Source: Diploptera punctata (lineage: Eukaryota > Arthropoda > Insecta > Blattodea > Blaberidae). Taken from it: DNA of 64,000 nt. The stretch spans positions 270,001-334,000 of the forward strand of contig JASPKZ010007526.1 in NCBI GenBank assembly GCA_030220185.1. The letters run 5' to 3'. The notes beneath the pieces were generated by a model. The model had not been told where the DNA came from. It saw nothing but the letters and a program-made list of their open reading frames with translations, and made no database searches. Shown here piece after piece: positions 11,055 through 21,039 of the stretch; the first letter of the stretch is position 1; each line of letters opens with the position of its first letter. A program made the position numbers and the translations under genes.

Positions 11055-11449
11055 AATTTATATAGATCGTATTTTATTTGACGACGCTTTTAAATACCTC
11101 TGATATTTAGCTTCCCTATCCAAAGCTGGGTTGTAAAAGGACTGATAAATTTTGATCAGTAATTCCTTATTTGAGAAACTTGACATATTCATATGTTTTA
11201 AAATATAGGCTACAATAAAATAAGTTAAAATATACCTTCTTAGGTAAAATCCGTCGTCCTCAACTTATATAATATGTAATCTTTATGCCTGTAGGCCTTT
11301 CAAAACATCCGTTCCATCATCAGCAGTTCACTCTTCGCTACAGCATTCCAGTATGATGTTTGATGCTGCTGGTCCTAATGTGGCCCTGTCGTGAGTCGTG
11401 ACGGAAATATATTTAAAGAACCGTCATGGTCCTGCATAGACAGGTTTTA

Positions 11450-11450
<1 letters not shown>
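11055..11450. other. No gene; half of a foldback-like repeat
   Basis: 11225-11410 contains CCGTCGTCCTCAACTTATAT, a GTAGGCCTTTC block and CCATCATCAGCAG, in the same order as one arm of the 34.9 kb palindrome. Confidence 0.45.
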
Positions 11451-11493
<43 letters not shown>

Positions 11494-11511
11494 ATATATA
11501 TATATATATAG
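11450..11511. repeat. (AT)n microsatellite
   Basis: About 30 AT units with one phase slip. Confidence 0.95.
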
Positions 11512-12180
11512 CGAGAGTGATATTAAACTAAGGGAAAAGATAGAAAGGAATGTCGGTAAATAGTAACACTGTGTTACGATATGTGTAATTTTCACCGCTG
11601 CAGTGTTCGGGGTACCGTCAGTGTCTAGCAAATAGTGGGCCCGGTTCGATCTCCGATTGGTTCCAAGGTTCGCAGTTTCAACGCTGACCGGGGTCAATGA
11701 TTTTTGAAATCGTAAAAATCGAAAAATCGTAAGTGTGTGTGTTCCTTCGAAAGGTAAATAAAGCCATGCTTCCCGTGGCGTAGATTTGCGCTTCATAAAA
11801 TAACCTCAAACATGAAAAAAGGTGACCTCTGCTCTGAGCAACATTTTCGGGCATTTCATGTCAAGATTAATGATCTTATCTGTTAAAAATAGTCGTTTAA
11901 TAATTTAAAAAAGTCGTTAAATAATAGTGAAAATCCGAATATAGAACGCGCCTAACTCTTTATAGAAACTTATAAAATTTAGTGTATACCCATTCAGTGC
12001 CCCATCAGTGTATAATTTGAATGCAAGAGTCGGTACTGCACATTACATTGCAGTTTGTAGTGGACGGTGGGTGCATGAAGACTGGTTGAAATGCTGGGAG
12101 TTACATATATTGCAGGTACAATAAATCTTAAAGCATAAACATATTGATATTTCTGAATTTTCTATGTACTTATTATAACA
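11512..12180. other. No gene; possible tRNA-like fragment
   Basis: 11600-11680 (+) has GTCTAGCAAATAGTGG and GGTTCGATCTCC, resembling A and B boxes too close together. This may be a degraded SINE. Nothing else is recognisable. Confidence 0.35.
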
Positions 12181-12186
12181 ATGTTT

Positions 12187-12187
<1 letters not shown>

Positions 12188-12247
<60 letters not shown>

Positions 12248-12312
12248 TAACAATAATAACAATAATGATAATAATTATAATGATATAAAAATAATGAGAA
12301 TAATAATAATAA
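12188..12312. repeat. (AAT)n microsatellite
   Basis: Long AAT run with AAC and GAT variants. It gives a poly-Asn frame that is not a gene. Confidence 0.95.
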
Positions 12313-12361
12313 TAACTCACTGGCACTATCGAACCCATAGGTTCATAGCCGCGCGGACGAT
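12313..12361 (-). mobile_element. LINE-B terminal 49 bp in a microsatellite
   Basis: ACTCACTGGCACTATCGAAC and CGCGCGGAC are the extreme 3' end of LINE-B on the minus strand, with AAT repeats on both sides. Confidence 0.85.
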
Positions 12362-12544
12362 AACAATAATAATAGTAATAATAATATGTAAAAATTCTAA
12401 GTGTAGAAACTTAATGTGGAAAATGTTCATTCACTCGTTCCCTCCCTCGGTCCCATGTTCGTATCTCGGCCATTCCATGTACTGGTGGTGGACAAACAAG
12501 AACCTATTTGCATGTACAATGGCCGAAGAGACCAATATTGGACC

Positions 12545-12905
12545 TTAGCCTTCCCTTTGTTAGGAGTTACTAGACCAAGTTAATGCATTTACACATATTT
12601 CCCAAACATGTCATGAATGGTATGCGGTTAACATCCTGACTCAATGAGTCATCTTGTAGACAAGTAAGGTATTACTAGGAGGAAAGAGTAGGTAAATTTT
12701 GCTTAGAGGCCTCTTTAGTCAGGCTTAAAGATCTTTTACGTGCCTGAAAATCTTTAGACCCAGGACTCGCGGCTTGAAGTCCCCTCCTGGAGATTACTTC
12801 TTGGGTTTTTCCATCCTAAAAAAATCCATCAACCCTGGCTGGGTTTGAATCGCAATCCTCGGAAACAGGGGCAATGAATATAACCACTAGTCTACCGCCA
12901 TTGCC
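12545..12905 (-). mobile_element. SINE-H, complete
   Basis: Minus strand: GGCGGTAGACTAGTGGTTAT (A box), GCGATTCAAACCC (B box), GATGGATTTTTTTAGGATGG, CGTAAAAGATCTTTAAGCCT and an ATGAGTCATTGAGTCAGG-type body ending near CTCCTAACAAAGGG. The same order occurs at 53.8, 55.5 and 58.3 kb. Confidence 0.8.
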
Positions 12906-13085
12906 GTTTTTTTGGAGGGTTTCTCCGTTTCCTCTGCCCCAAATACTTCATCCCACAGATTCTCCATACTCATTTCATCTGCTCCTAGATAATGGTGCGA
13001 CAAATCTGGTCAGCCGGGATTCGTGTTAGGCATATATCAGACCTTCAGTGAAGAGGTATTTCATCTCATCTCATCACATCACTGA
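12906..13085 (+). mobile_element. SINE-I body, head missing
   Basis: Contains GGAGGGTTTCTCCGTTTCC, TTCTCCATACTCATTTCATC, GATGGTGCGACA and a (TCATC)n end, matching the body at 44.7-44.95 kb. It abuts the head end of the opposite SINE-H. Confidence 0.75.
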
Positions 13086-14640
13086 AACTCACATTACGCT
13101 GGGCATGAATGGAGAGTTTACTGTACGTGTAGTTGCAGTGAATTAACCGATTCGCTTCAGTTTTAAATGTTCAATGCATTTCCCCAAAAATCGGATTTAA
13201 GTTATTGACATTCAAAACAAACAAAATATAACGGTACTTGAGATCAAAATAAAGGTGAAGATCAAAACACATTCCTCTACTATTCATAAATGTTAATAAA
13301 AGATTACCCTGTCAAGGGATGTACAAAATATTGCAAAATATGTAACAGCAGAGTTAAGCGAGTGAACCTCGTCTTCTGAGTTAAAGGTCATTTAATTGCC
13401 GGCGAATCTACCTCGTCTTTTGAGGTGAATGGGATAATCTAAGATTAAGCTCCGAAGTAATGTGGTCCGTGGTCTGTTGGTAAAATTTGAATTTGGCTCT
13501 GGGATATAATAAAGTCGTGCTGGCTTGCAATAGAATAAATCAGGGAAACTGGAAAGGGATATCACCTCTCTCGTTACTGTTCTCTTTATCTCGCCCTCCA
13601 GCACCAGGGGTAGATGATTGCAATTAGACAGGCATGTTATCTGGCCTAATGTATGTGGATTGTAAATGGAATGTATTGACTATATGTCTGTCACAAAAGG
13701 TAGAACTAATTTCTGGAAGTTTTGTAACCCCTGCTGCAGTGATGGAATTGAGCGGTGCCAAGTCAACATAAAAAAGAGAAATTCAAAGCATACTAGCAGT
13801 AAAAATAAACATGTTGATACAATTTAAGATTTGAATTGAAAAACATCCGTAGTCCTATAGATGCATTATTTTCCTTTCGTGGAAATAGTTCTGTTAAGAT
13901 ATGAGCCCTAAAGTATTTAAATTGATCATGTCCAGTTTTGGTGCATTTATAAGTGAGCACTTCTACTGATAGCTCAAGAGTATATTTATAGTTGTATTTT
14001 ATAGTGTTATCAAATGTGTATTATTAGTATATTACGATGGGAGTTTGGGAATTGGTTTTTACAGTAGCGAGGAAATGTTTAAAACCGACCGAGGTTTTAA
14101 ATTCCGAGATTCTGTAAGACACTTCACAAACGTGCGTTGTACATTATTTTAGACGCGGTGGTATTTCAAAATAATAAATAATATTAAAATAGGATCTTTG
14201 TTGGAAATATTTGCTTTCATCATAAACAACTGACTAACGTTAACAGTGTGGGTAATGTTTATTTGTTGAGACTACAGCAGACCGTGACACTAATCAGTCA
14301 TAAAATGGCGGAAAGTTGATATTTATTGTTTTATATTGTTTCAAATAAAGTTCAGTTCATTTAAAATGCAGCGATTTGTTTCGTATAATGTATGGATATA
14401 TTTCCGTATGTACATTCTATACATAAAGGGCAGTGGTTTTACTTCCCGCACGAGGTTTGTAATATGTAATATTACAGTATAGTGTTATTTAGGTTGGCAA
14501 CCCTGAAATGTAGGAAGTTGAACTTTCAATCGTGGTCGCCATTGCTGTAAGTACGACAAAACGCACTATCGCGAAAAAAAATATATAATATCAGTAACTA
14601 ACTACAAATGTAGCATAATACATTATTAATTTCTTTATTA
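13086..14640. other. No gene seen, 1.5 kb
   Basis: The longest stretch without any repeat I could match. Open frames are short and unremarkable. A host intron or intergenic DNA is likely. Confidence 0.45.
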
Positions 14641-14642
14641 AG

Positions 14643-15085
14643 TCCCGCATTGTAGTCGAGCTGTTTAAGGCATCATACCTCGGTGCAGAGTTACGGGGCT
14701 TGCACTGGTTCAAGTCCGCGAGAAAAAACTTCTCGTGGAATTTCTGACAATATGGGTTCGGTGCATCAATCAGGTTATTTAAGACATCATGCCTCGGTGC
14801 TGATCTTTGGGGCATATATTTGTTCGAATTCCCGTGGGGGAAGAAACATTATCATGGAATTTCGGCCAGTGTGCGACCGGTGCACACTCAGCATCGCGAG
14901 TAATTCGGGTAGCTACATTAACTATCGGACCCAGGTTGAGAACACGTATAACGGCTGTGGGATCCGACGTGTCGACCATATGTCACCCTTATATTGGTTG
15001 CATGAGCTTCTCCTCTGTTATCAATGCATGTGGATGTGAGGCCAGCAGCCGGATGTTAGGTAAGGGCTTTTTAGGCCTGTTCCCC
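14643..15085 (+). mobile_element. SINE-F with two tandem heads
   Basis: Head 1 (14643-14769): CCCGCATTGTAGTCGAGCTG, GGTTCAAGTCC and GTGGAATTTCTGACAATATG. Head 2 (from about 14770) repeats CATCATGCCTCGGTGC, GTTCGAATTCCCGTGGGGG and GAATTTCGGCCAGTGTGCGA, then continues into the usual body and the ATGTGGATGTGAGGCCAGCA tail. This looks like a dimeric SINE. The open frames here are chance frames. Confidence 0.75.
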
Positions 15086-15342
15086 ATGAAGTTAGGTGCT
15101 GCTTTATTAAATATTAATAAAATGGGACAATTGAAATGCTTTAATAACAATATATTATTAATGACGAGATGTATCAGTATACTGTAAACTAATAATATTT
15201 TAAATAGACAAATTGCAAGTCACAGTACATAGTTTAGTATAATACCGGGCCTCGTGACCAATGAAATGTTCTTTTGGCGACTTGTTTGAATTTAACGTTA
15301 ACATACTAGCCCGCTTTTATTAATTAAAGCTTGAAAGCTTAT

Positions 15343-15698
15343 TCTTCTTCTTCTTCTTAAACTTAATTTGTAGGATTTTCATCCTGTTTATTTCCAAAAT
15401 CACTCCTTGGAGGAAGACGTATTGGATGTGCATTCACTGTCTATCCATCTCTTGGCTGGTCTTCCTCTTGTTCTTCTCCCGTCCATTGGTCTATCTTCTT
15501 TAGCTCTTTTTGCAAGTCGGTTTTCTTCCATTCTTTCTATATGATCCTTCCAATATTTTCGTCTATCTATAATAAATTTGATTATATCTTGAATATGGCA
15601 TTTGTCCCTAATTTCTGTGTTGCGTATTTTATCAAATAATGTTTTCCTATGAATAGTTCTTAAGATTTTCATTTCGCATGTGCTTATTATATGAGTAT
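15343..15698 (-). pseudogene. LINE-Q, RTE-like C-terminus with (GAA)n tail
   Basis: Minus frame: MKILRTIHRKTLFDKIRNTE, RDKCHIQDIIKFI, WKDHIERMEENRLAKRAKED and GRRTRGRPAKRWID, then a stop; the 3' end is AAGAAGAAGAAGAA. A near-identical copy at 59.8 kb shares the tail, so the insertions are fairly young. RT is missing. Confidence 0.85.
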
Positions 15699-15776
15699 TA
15701 AAACTGCAAAGCATAACATGAAAATGCTATGATTGTAGTAAAAGACCTGCCCTCAGGCGGAATTACTATGGATATC
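15699..15776 (+). mobile_element. SINE-G 3' tail fragment
   Basis: TGCAAAGCATAACATGAAAA, then GACCTGCCCTCAGGCGGAAT and TACTATGGATAT. Only the last 78 bp remain, against the 5' edge of LINE-Q. Confidence 0.8.
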
Positions 15777-15779
15777 TTA

Positions 15780-16310
15780 ATATATAAAAATTTCTTGTCA
15801 CGTTGTTTGTCCGCGATGGAATCCTAAACTACTGAACCGATTTTAATAAAATTTTGCACACTGCGTGCAGTTTGATCCAACTTGAGACATATGGTAGTCT
15901 ATAACTAAATTTATAGTCGCATTATTTTTTATTGCAAATTATTTGTTTATTATTTAACAAAGAGTTATATTTGAGTTCCATACGATTCTAACAGATGGCG
16001 GCGTAATTATCTGTGAGTTCCATACGATTCTAACACATGGCGGTGTAAGGTGATTTGGTAAGGTAATTGGTTTATTATTTAACAAAGAGAGATCCAGATG
16101 GCTGTGCTTTTTGTTGCAACCGCGAATTGCAATTGGATTATAAATATTGATTATTTCATAATTTAAGTGTGTTCAGTGTTTATTTTATTTTCGATATTAT
16201 TAATTTCGTGTGTAAGTATTAGTTTTAAGTAATCTGGCTGAAAGACAGCAACTTAATTTATATTTTTAATGTGTACCTTAGCCACAGCAACGCGTGGCCG
16301 GGACTTCTAG

Positions 16311-16315
<5 letters not shown>
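15780..16315 (+). mobile_element. Helitron-like element
   Basis: Begins TCTTGTCACGTTGTTTGTCC with ACTACTGAACCGATTTTAAT nearby, wording typical of insect non-autonomous Helitrons. It ends with a short hairpin (AGCCAC...GTGGC) and a terminal CTAG before (AT)n, fitting Helitron 3' ends and A/T insertion. Two internal copies of TGAGTTCCATACGATTCTAA are seen. No Rep/helicase coding is present. Confidence 0.6.

Positions 16316-16348
<33 letters not shown>
16316..16348. repeat. (AT)n microsatellite
   Basis: AT run between two Helitron-like repeats. Confidence 0.95.
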
Positions 16349-16349
<1 letters not shown>

Positions 16350-16399
16350 GCCTAAATAAATGAAAATTAATATATTGACTTATATCGTAATTATTTTTT

Positions 16400-16915
16400 A
16401 GATACCCCGTTCTGATTACCCGGCATTGCCCGGGAATCCACTTATCCCGATCTTCTTGGTATAAATGAGCTGAAAGACAGAACATATAATTGTGAGTTAT
16501 CCGTAAAGGAATACCACCGTACACTGCTACGCTTGTCCAGGAATTTACTTATTCCCAACTTCTTGGCATTAATGAATGATAAAAATAGTTATTATGAGTT
16601 ATCCGTAAAAGATAAACATATGCTGTCAGGGACTTTTTTGTAGGTTTTTTTTAGATATTAAATTCTATGTACATTAATTTTGTGTATTTGTTATAGTTTA
16701 GGCAGCGTAAGCCATTTAAGCGTCCAAAAAGAGACGTTTTTCATGTTTTCCTAAAGGGTGATTTTAAGGGTGAAGGGATTGAGTATTAAAATATTCTTAC
16801 AGCCTATAACCATCCCGGAAAACTCTTGAGCATTTTGCAAAAAGTTCCATCGCAATCGGATGAACGGTATGGTAGCGCATAAAATACGAACAAACAAACA
16901 TTCATATTATATGTA
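16400..16915 (-). mobile_element. Helitron-like repeat HEL-2
   Basis: The minus strand shares a 300-bp block with 32390-32720 (+): TTGTTCGTATTTTATGCGC, CCATACCGTTCATCCGATTG, AAATGGCTTACGCTGCCTAA. It ends in GATTCCCGGGCAATGCCGGG. Two tandem units of about 100 bp (TTACGGATAACTCA ... AAGTGGATTCCCGG) lie at the 3' side. No transposase coding. Confidence 0.6.
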
Positions 16916-17265
16916 AGTCCACCACTGTGGTCTCGAGGTACTATGGACGGATATCCATCCATAATAATTCTGCCCGAAGGCAGGTCCTTCACTGCAATCA
17001 TAGCATTTTCATGCTATGCTTGCAGCTTTAACTAGGGAATTGTAGGTGTGGTAGCTTCCCGTTGCTTTCCACACCGGTGAAGGATGATGATGATAAGGAT
17101 GATGATAATGGCCATATGATTTCGGTGACCGTTTGGCCTTAAAGTTTTCCTGACATTTGTCTTACAGGTGAGGAAAAATCCTGATAAAAGCATACCCAGA
17201 AAAACTGCCCCGACCGGGGATCGAACCCGGGCCCGCTGCGTGACAACATGGATGGATATATATAA
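16916..17265 (-). mobile_element. SINE-G inserted in the tail of another SINE-G
   Basis: 16916-16940 (+) is a SINE-G head (GTCCACCACTGTGGTCTCGA) joined directly to a SINE-G tail (CTATGGACGGATAT). A reverse SINE-G body then runs to about 17249. Its first ~35 nt, including the A box, are missing; the B box (GGGTTCGATCCCC) is kept. ATGGACGGATAT before it and ATGGATGGATAT after it form a 12-bp duplication with one change. An internally deleted older copy was probably the target. Confidence 0.65.
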
Positions 17266-17299
17266 TTGTATGTAAGGAGAGGAAAATTATTGTTGACAC

Positions 17300-17415
17300 T
17301 GGGATGCCTGGTTAGCGTCGTTGGTAACGCACTAACGTTAGAGGTACCGGTTCAAATCAATTCAGGCATTAATTTTTCTTTTCATTATATGTATTTCATT
17401 ATATGTATATATATA
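17300..17415 (+). mobile_element. SINE-C-like copy
   Basis: tRNA-like head with TGGTTAGCGTCGTTGGTAAC and CCGGTTCAAATCA, then GGCATTAATTTTTCTTTTCA and (AT)n. AATGCCTG-type pairing with CAGGCATT fits an acceptor stem. Confidence 0.65.
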
Positions 17416-17945
17416 CACTGTGTGTGAATGCATTTAACAGGTTTTTGTGATACGGAAGATAGCTGTGTCGAGTTATACGATAAATATTTGCAAATAGGAA
17501 CTGTTATGTAATTAAAATTTTAAAATGATTTAGAGGTTATGTTCTTGGAAATATCCATGTTACTGCAAATGTGTTACGAATTGGATCAAGTGAGTTATAA
17601 AAGACCGTAATTAATAAAAAATAATAAAAGAACTAATGCATGCGAATATATTATTTAGCCTATTACAACGGACAATGGATGAAATTTAATACAAGAGTCA
17701 GAGATATAGTACATTAACTAATTATATATTAATGCATTTTTCTGGGAATGTTGGTTCGTTGTGTGTTATGGTTAAAAGGAAACATTTAACGCCGTTAAGC
17801 TTAAGTTCGTTCCAGGAATTATCCACTGATATGATCAGTAATAAATATTCTCCGTATTGATGTTTATGCGCATTTTTATTGTCCAGGGCTGTCCATTTTT
17901 ATGGTTGCTTATAGGTTATGGAAATAGGAATTTTCTCTGTCAAAA
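17416..17945. other. No gene seen
   Basis: AT-rich DNA up to the SINE-F/hAT nest. Confidence 0.4.
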
Positions 17946-17978
17946 GGGACATTCCCGCACCATAGCAGAGCTATAAGG

Positions 17979-19064
17979 CAGGAGTCACCAATTAGATTTT
18001 ATGGAGGTCTATTTTCAAAGTAGTAAATTCAGTCGAAGTCCGGAACCACAGTCGATTAAACATATGAAGCTTTTATTAAGTAATTAATATTATAAGGAAA
18101 TTATTTATATTATGTTATGGGTATGAATTGCACAAATTAAACAAACCACATGGTGAATACTAAAGGGACACAGCACAGTAGTAAACAGTTATTAATTCTA
18201 ATAATTATTAATAAGTTTATGATACACTTAATATAGGCTATGGTCAGAGTAATATTTAAATATCTCACCTCACACGTTTCGCGTTTTTCACGATACCAGG
18301 CTTCAAACGGAATTTCGTTCATCCTCAGTCAAATTTCCGACCATAACACTGGTCAACATGATTTTTGTCTCATGAGTACCAATAGTTGTACTTAATGCCG
18401 TTTTTATCGTGTTTTCAAATATGTATTAAGAATTTCTCCACATCCACAGTTTTTTTTATTTCAATTTCAATTAATGGATGTAAATAAGTATTTTTTAATA
18501 AACGTTTTTTCGTCCATTTGTCCATTGAGCGATGAGCACGGGGAACACTCTCATCAGGAGATTTCAGCTATGAAAAAGAGATATCAAGGCAAATGGAATG
18601 CTGGCCAATTATTGATGGACCATCAAGAGGGATGCTCATAGGCGAAATATAACAGAAAATCGTAATTTCTTAATTTCTAGGTGAGTCCGAATGTTCGAAT
18701 ATTGTATAGTTACGAATGTAGAAAATATTAAAGTATTTGAAATTATAAAAACCTGTCTCTCGGAAACCTTTCGTGATGGAGAAAATCCGATATCATATTT
18801 GAATTCAGGAGAGAAAAAAATACTATCAGAATCACATTTTTCTTTCTGAGACAAAAAAAAAGTTTATTTTTTGTTGCTCAGTGTAATCAGTACTGTCAAC
18901 CGAGCCAACAATAATACTATCATATCATGAAATTTAGTAAACTTGTTTTATTCGATGTTTAACCGGGTTTTAAAAAAATTGTATTAATCCGATATTTAAC
19001 CGGTCCGGAAACCAAAGCCCCAGGGTCCGGATCCGGACTACGGTCCGATAATTGGTGATCCCTG
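17979..19064. mobile_element. Non-autonomous hAT-like element carrying a MITE-A
   Basis: Ends CAGGAGTCACCAATTA and TAATTGGTGATCCCTG are inverted repeats matching at 14 of 16 positions. Flanking octamers CTATAAGG/CTATAAGT give the 8-bp duplication expected of hAT insertions. Length is 1086 bp, of which 537 bp are an inserted MITE-A. GTCCGGATCCGGACTACGG near the right end is partly palindromic. No transposase coding is visible. Confidence 0.75.
18347..18883 (+). mobile_element. MITE-A copy 4, complete, TAA duplication
   Basis: CACTGGTCAACATG to GCTCAGTG with TAA on both sides (18344-18346, 18884-18886). Long subfamily: GAGCGATGAGCACGGGGAAC encodes SDEHGEH. The later frame is broken (18-bp gap before GCTGGCC, then GATGG). 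It sits inside the hAT-like element. Confidence 0.85.
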
Positions 19065-19372
19065 CTATAAGTCATCATGCACTGGCGCAGAGCTATGAGA
19101 TATGCGTTGTGGTTCGAGTCCCTATGTGGAACATTTTCTTCTTGGAATTTCGGCCAGTATGGCCATGCAGTAAAGTGAGAATTTGGATAACTACAGTAAG
19201 TAGCCTCAAGGTTGAGAGAATCATCTATAATGATTCATGGACCCTTCATGATGACCACATGTGATCCCTATACTGGTTGGATGATAGTCAATTTCTGAAA
19301 ATGGAACATAAGGTTGTGAGGCCAATAACGTGTTGGTGGGCCAAGGATATTATAGGCTTGTGACCCTATTGA

Positions 19373-19798
19373 TTTATTTTTAGGGACGACATTTTGCCTT
19401 GTGTTGTCTTGCGGTTTTGTAAAATGTCAAGTATAGGCCTTTGTTATCCTTGTTTTATGAAAACGTTTTCTATTTTTTTTTTTAATATTCCACACAATGT
19501 ATTCAACGGGTCTTTCTTTCTCTCTCTAAAACAAACACACACGCACAACACTTGTAAGCATATTGAAACACTTTATGAAAAACTGTTATTAGCTAACATA
19601 TCTGGAGAAAAAAATACAGATTAGCCAGAACTTAAAGCCGTGGTCTCGAGTTCTACTCTCTGGTGCTCCAGCATTGAGCCTAGGCACACTTTCCGAGCCA
19701 AACGCGAATTCCTGTCACTTTAATCCCGGGTTATCCTACATTCAATTGCGTGAAACCATTATGGGGATTTTTTACACGCTTTATATTAGCTTGACCTG
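19373..19798. other. No gene seen
   Basis: Open frames here lack recognisable domains. A short CACACACACGCAC tract is at 19535. Confidence 0.4.

Positions 19799-19829
<31 letters not shown>
19799..19829. repeat. (TCTA)n microsatellite
   Basis: Seven to eight tetranucleotide units. Confidence 0.95.
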
Positions 19830-20160
19830 GTAACGGAATCTTTCAACGCGATTTTCACCCACTTAAAATCATCGGATCGACTTGAAACTTTGTATACTTG
19901 TAGAGGACCCGTGACAATACAATAATTTCATATTTATTTTCTAAAATCCTGGCCATAATCATCAGAAAAACAAAAAACGTGTTTTTGTATCAATGTAACG
20001 GAATCTTTCAACGCGATTTTCACCCACTTAGAAACATTGGATCGACTTGAAACTTTGTATACGTGTAGAGGACCCGTGACAATACAATAATTTCATATTT
20101 TGTTTCTAAAATCCTGGCCAGAATCATCCGAAAATCAAAAAAATGAAAACTGGTATAATA
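19829..20160. repeat. Tandem duplication, two units of about 165 bp
   Basis: TGTAACGGAATCTTTCAACG starts units at 19829 and 19994. Each continues with CGATTTTCACCCACTTA, GATCGACTTGAAACTTTGTA and GAGGACCCGTGACAATACAA. The units are roughly 90-95% identical by eye. The wording resembles insect Helitron-like repeats, but I cannot assign it. Confidence 0.85.
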
Positions 20161-20184
20161 GGTTGCGGACTTGTCGAGTTTTTA

Positions 20185-20290
20185 GTCAATCGTTGTAAGA
20201 GCTCAGTTAGTAGAGCAGTGAACTCTTAGTGGTATATAATTTCAGTAATCCATATGTCGCTGGTTCAAATCCGGCTGGGAGGGTTTTTTT
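20185..20290 (+). mobile_element. SINE-Y: tRNA-Tyr-derived head retaining an intron
   Basis: Reads AGAGCTCAGTTAGTAGAGCA (A box), an anticodon arm interrupted by TGGTATATAATTTCAGTA (20230-20247), then ATCCATATGTCGCTGG and GGTTCAAATCCGGC (B box). The order and the GTCGCTGGTTCAAATCCGGC end match eukaryotic tRNA-Tyr, whose genes normally contain an intron just 3' of the anticodon. The anticodon region is mutated (CTCTTAG), so it is not a functional tRNA. The second copy, at 56.8 kb, has the same 18-nt intron. Confidence 0.75.
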
Positions 20291-20346
20291 TTATAGAAGA
20301 GTATTCCTTTTAGCTCATACTACAATAGTATCGAATTTAAAGATAT

Positions 20347-20550
20347 TTACATTTTTATCTTATTCTGTAAAATACCTAAACTATGTGCAGCAATTGCAGA
20401 TTTTTCAATTTCACAATTTTTAATATTTCTGAAATGTTCTTTTGTCCAAGTTTCTGAATTCCTTTTTATTTTTCCTATATAAACTTTATTGCAATCTTCA
20501 CAACTTATTTGATAAATTCCAGATTTCTTACTGCCTGGGACATTGACTTA
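20347..20550 (-). pseudogene. Penelope-like GIY-YIG endonuclease remnant
   Basis: A minus frame without a start codon reads VNVPGSKKSGIYQISCEDCN, then KVYIGKIKRNSETWTKEHFR and SAIAAHSLGI, and ends at a stop at 20347. GIYQI followed by CNKVYIG, a paired C..C and a later KEH is the GIY-YIG nuclease pattern of Penelope-like retroelements (usually GIYKI.C..C...YIG.T.R). The expected Arg after YIG is partly preserved (KR). Reverse transcriptase is absent; the upstream side stops at the foldback at 20555. Confidence 0.7.
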
Positions 20551-20554
20551 TAAA

Positions 20555-21034
20555 AAATAAATAATAGTTTTAAAAAACTAAAAGAACACGCTTTATTAGA
20601 AAACTAAAAAATGAAAAATAATTTTAATTTCCAATACGCTTGGGATAAAATAAAGTGTTCAACAAAAAAAATCATCTCCAACACATATAGAATAAAATTA
20701 GAGTTATCAACAAAAAGAAAATAATTTTACCATCAAAAGCGCGGGTGATTTTTATGATTTTTACATTTTCTTCTTAGAGAGCTTACTTTTCGAGCTACTT
20801 TACCATATCTGTTTATTATCAAATATATTAATTGATATAGAGCACCCCACGCTTTTGATGGTAAAATTATTTTCTTTTTGTTGATAACTCTAATTTTATT
20901 CTATATGTGTTGGAGATGATTTTTTGTTGACCACTTTATTTTATCCCAAGCGTATTGGAAATTAAAATTATTTTTCATTTTTTAGTCTTCTAATAAAGCG
21001 TGTTCTTTTAGTTTTTTAAAACTATTATTTATTT
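20555..21034. repeat. Long foldback, arms about 190 bp and 97-98% identical
   Basis: The left arm 20555-20745 is the reverse complement of 20846-21034. I count three substitutions and a 2-base length difference in an A run. The loop is about 100 bp. Outer ends are TAAATAAATAATAG-like; inner ends are GCGCGGG/CCCACGC. No coding in the arms. This could be a young foldback element or a hairpin RNA source. No clear target duplication. Confidence 0.9.
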
Positions 21035-21039
21035 ATATA

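Larger units (their letters stand above)
17949..19372 (+). mobile_element. SINE-F split by a hAT element
   Basis: The 5' part, CCCGCACCATAGCAGAGCTA at 17952, stops at CTATAAGG (17971-17978). It resumes at 19065 with CTATAAGTCATCATGCACTG, a B box GTGGTTCGAGTCCC, GAATTTCGGCCAGTATGG and the usual body and tail. Removing 17979-19064 plus one repeat of the 8 bp restores the normal SINE-F order seen at 14.6 kb. Confidence 0.8.

Noticed and set aside
12144..12548. Poly-Asn 134-codon frame
   Set aside because: Created by an (AAT)n microsatellite and adjoining repeat ends.
14683..15187. Overlapping 118- and 126-codon frames
   Set aside because: Both run across a dimeric SINE-F; no domain or codon pattern.
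19829..20160. CRISPR-like or phage-like repeat
   Set aside because: Two long units without spacers, in eukaryotic repeat-rich DNA.
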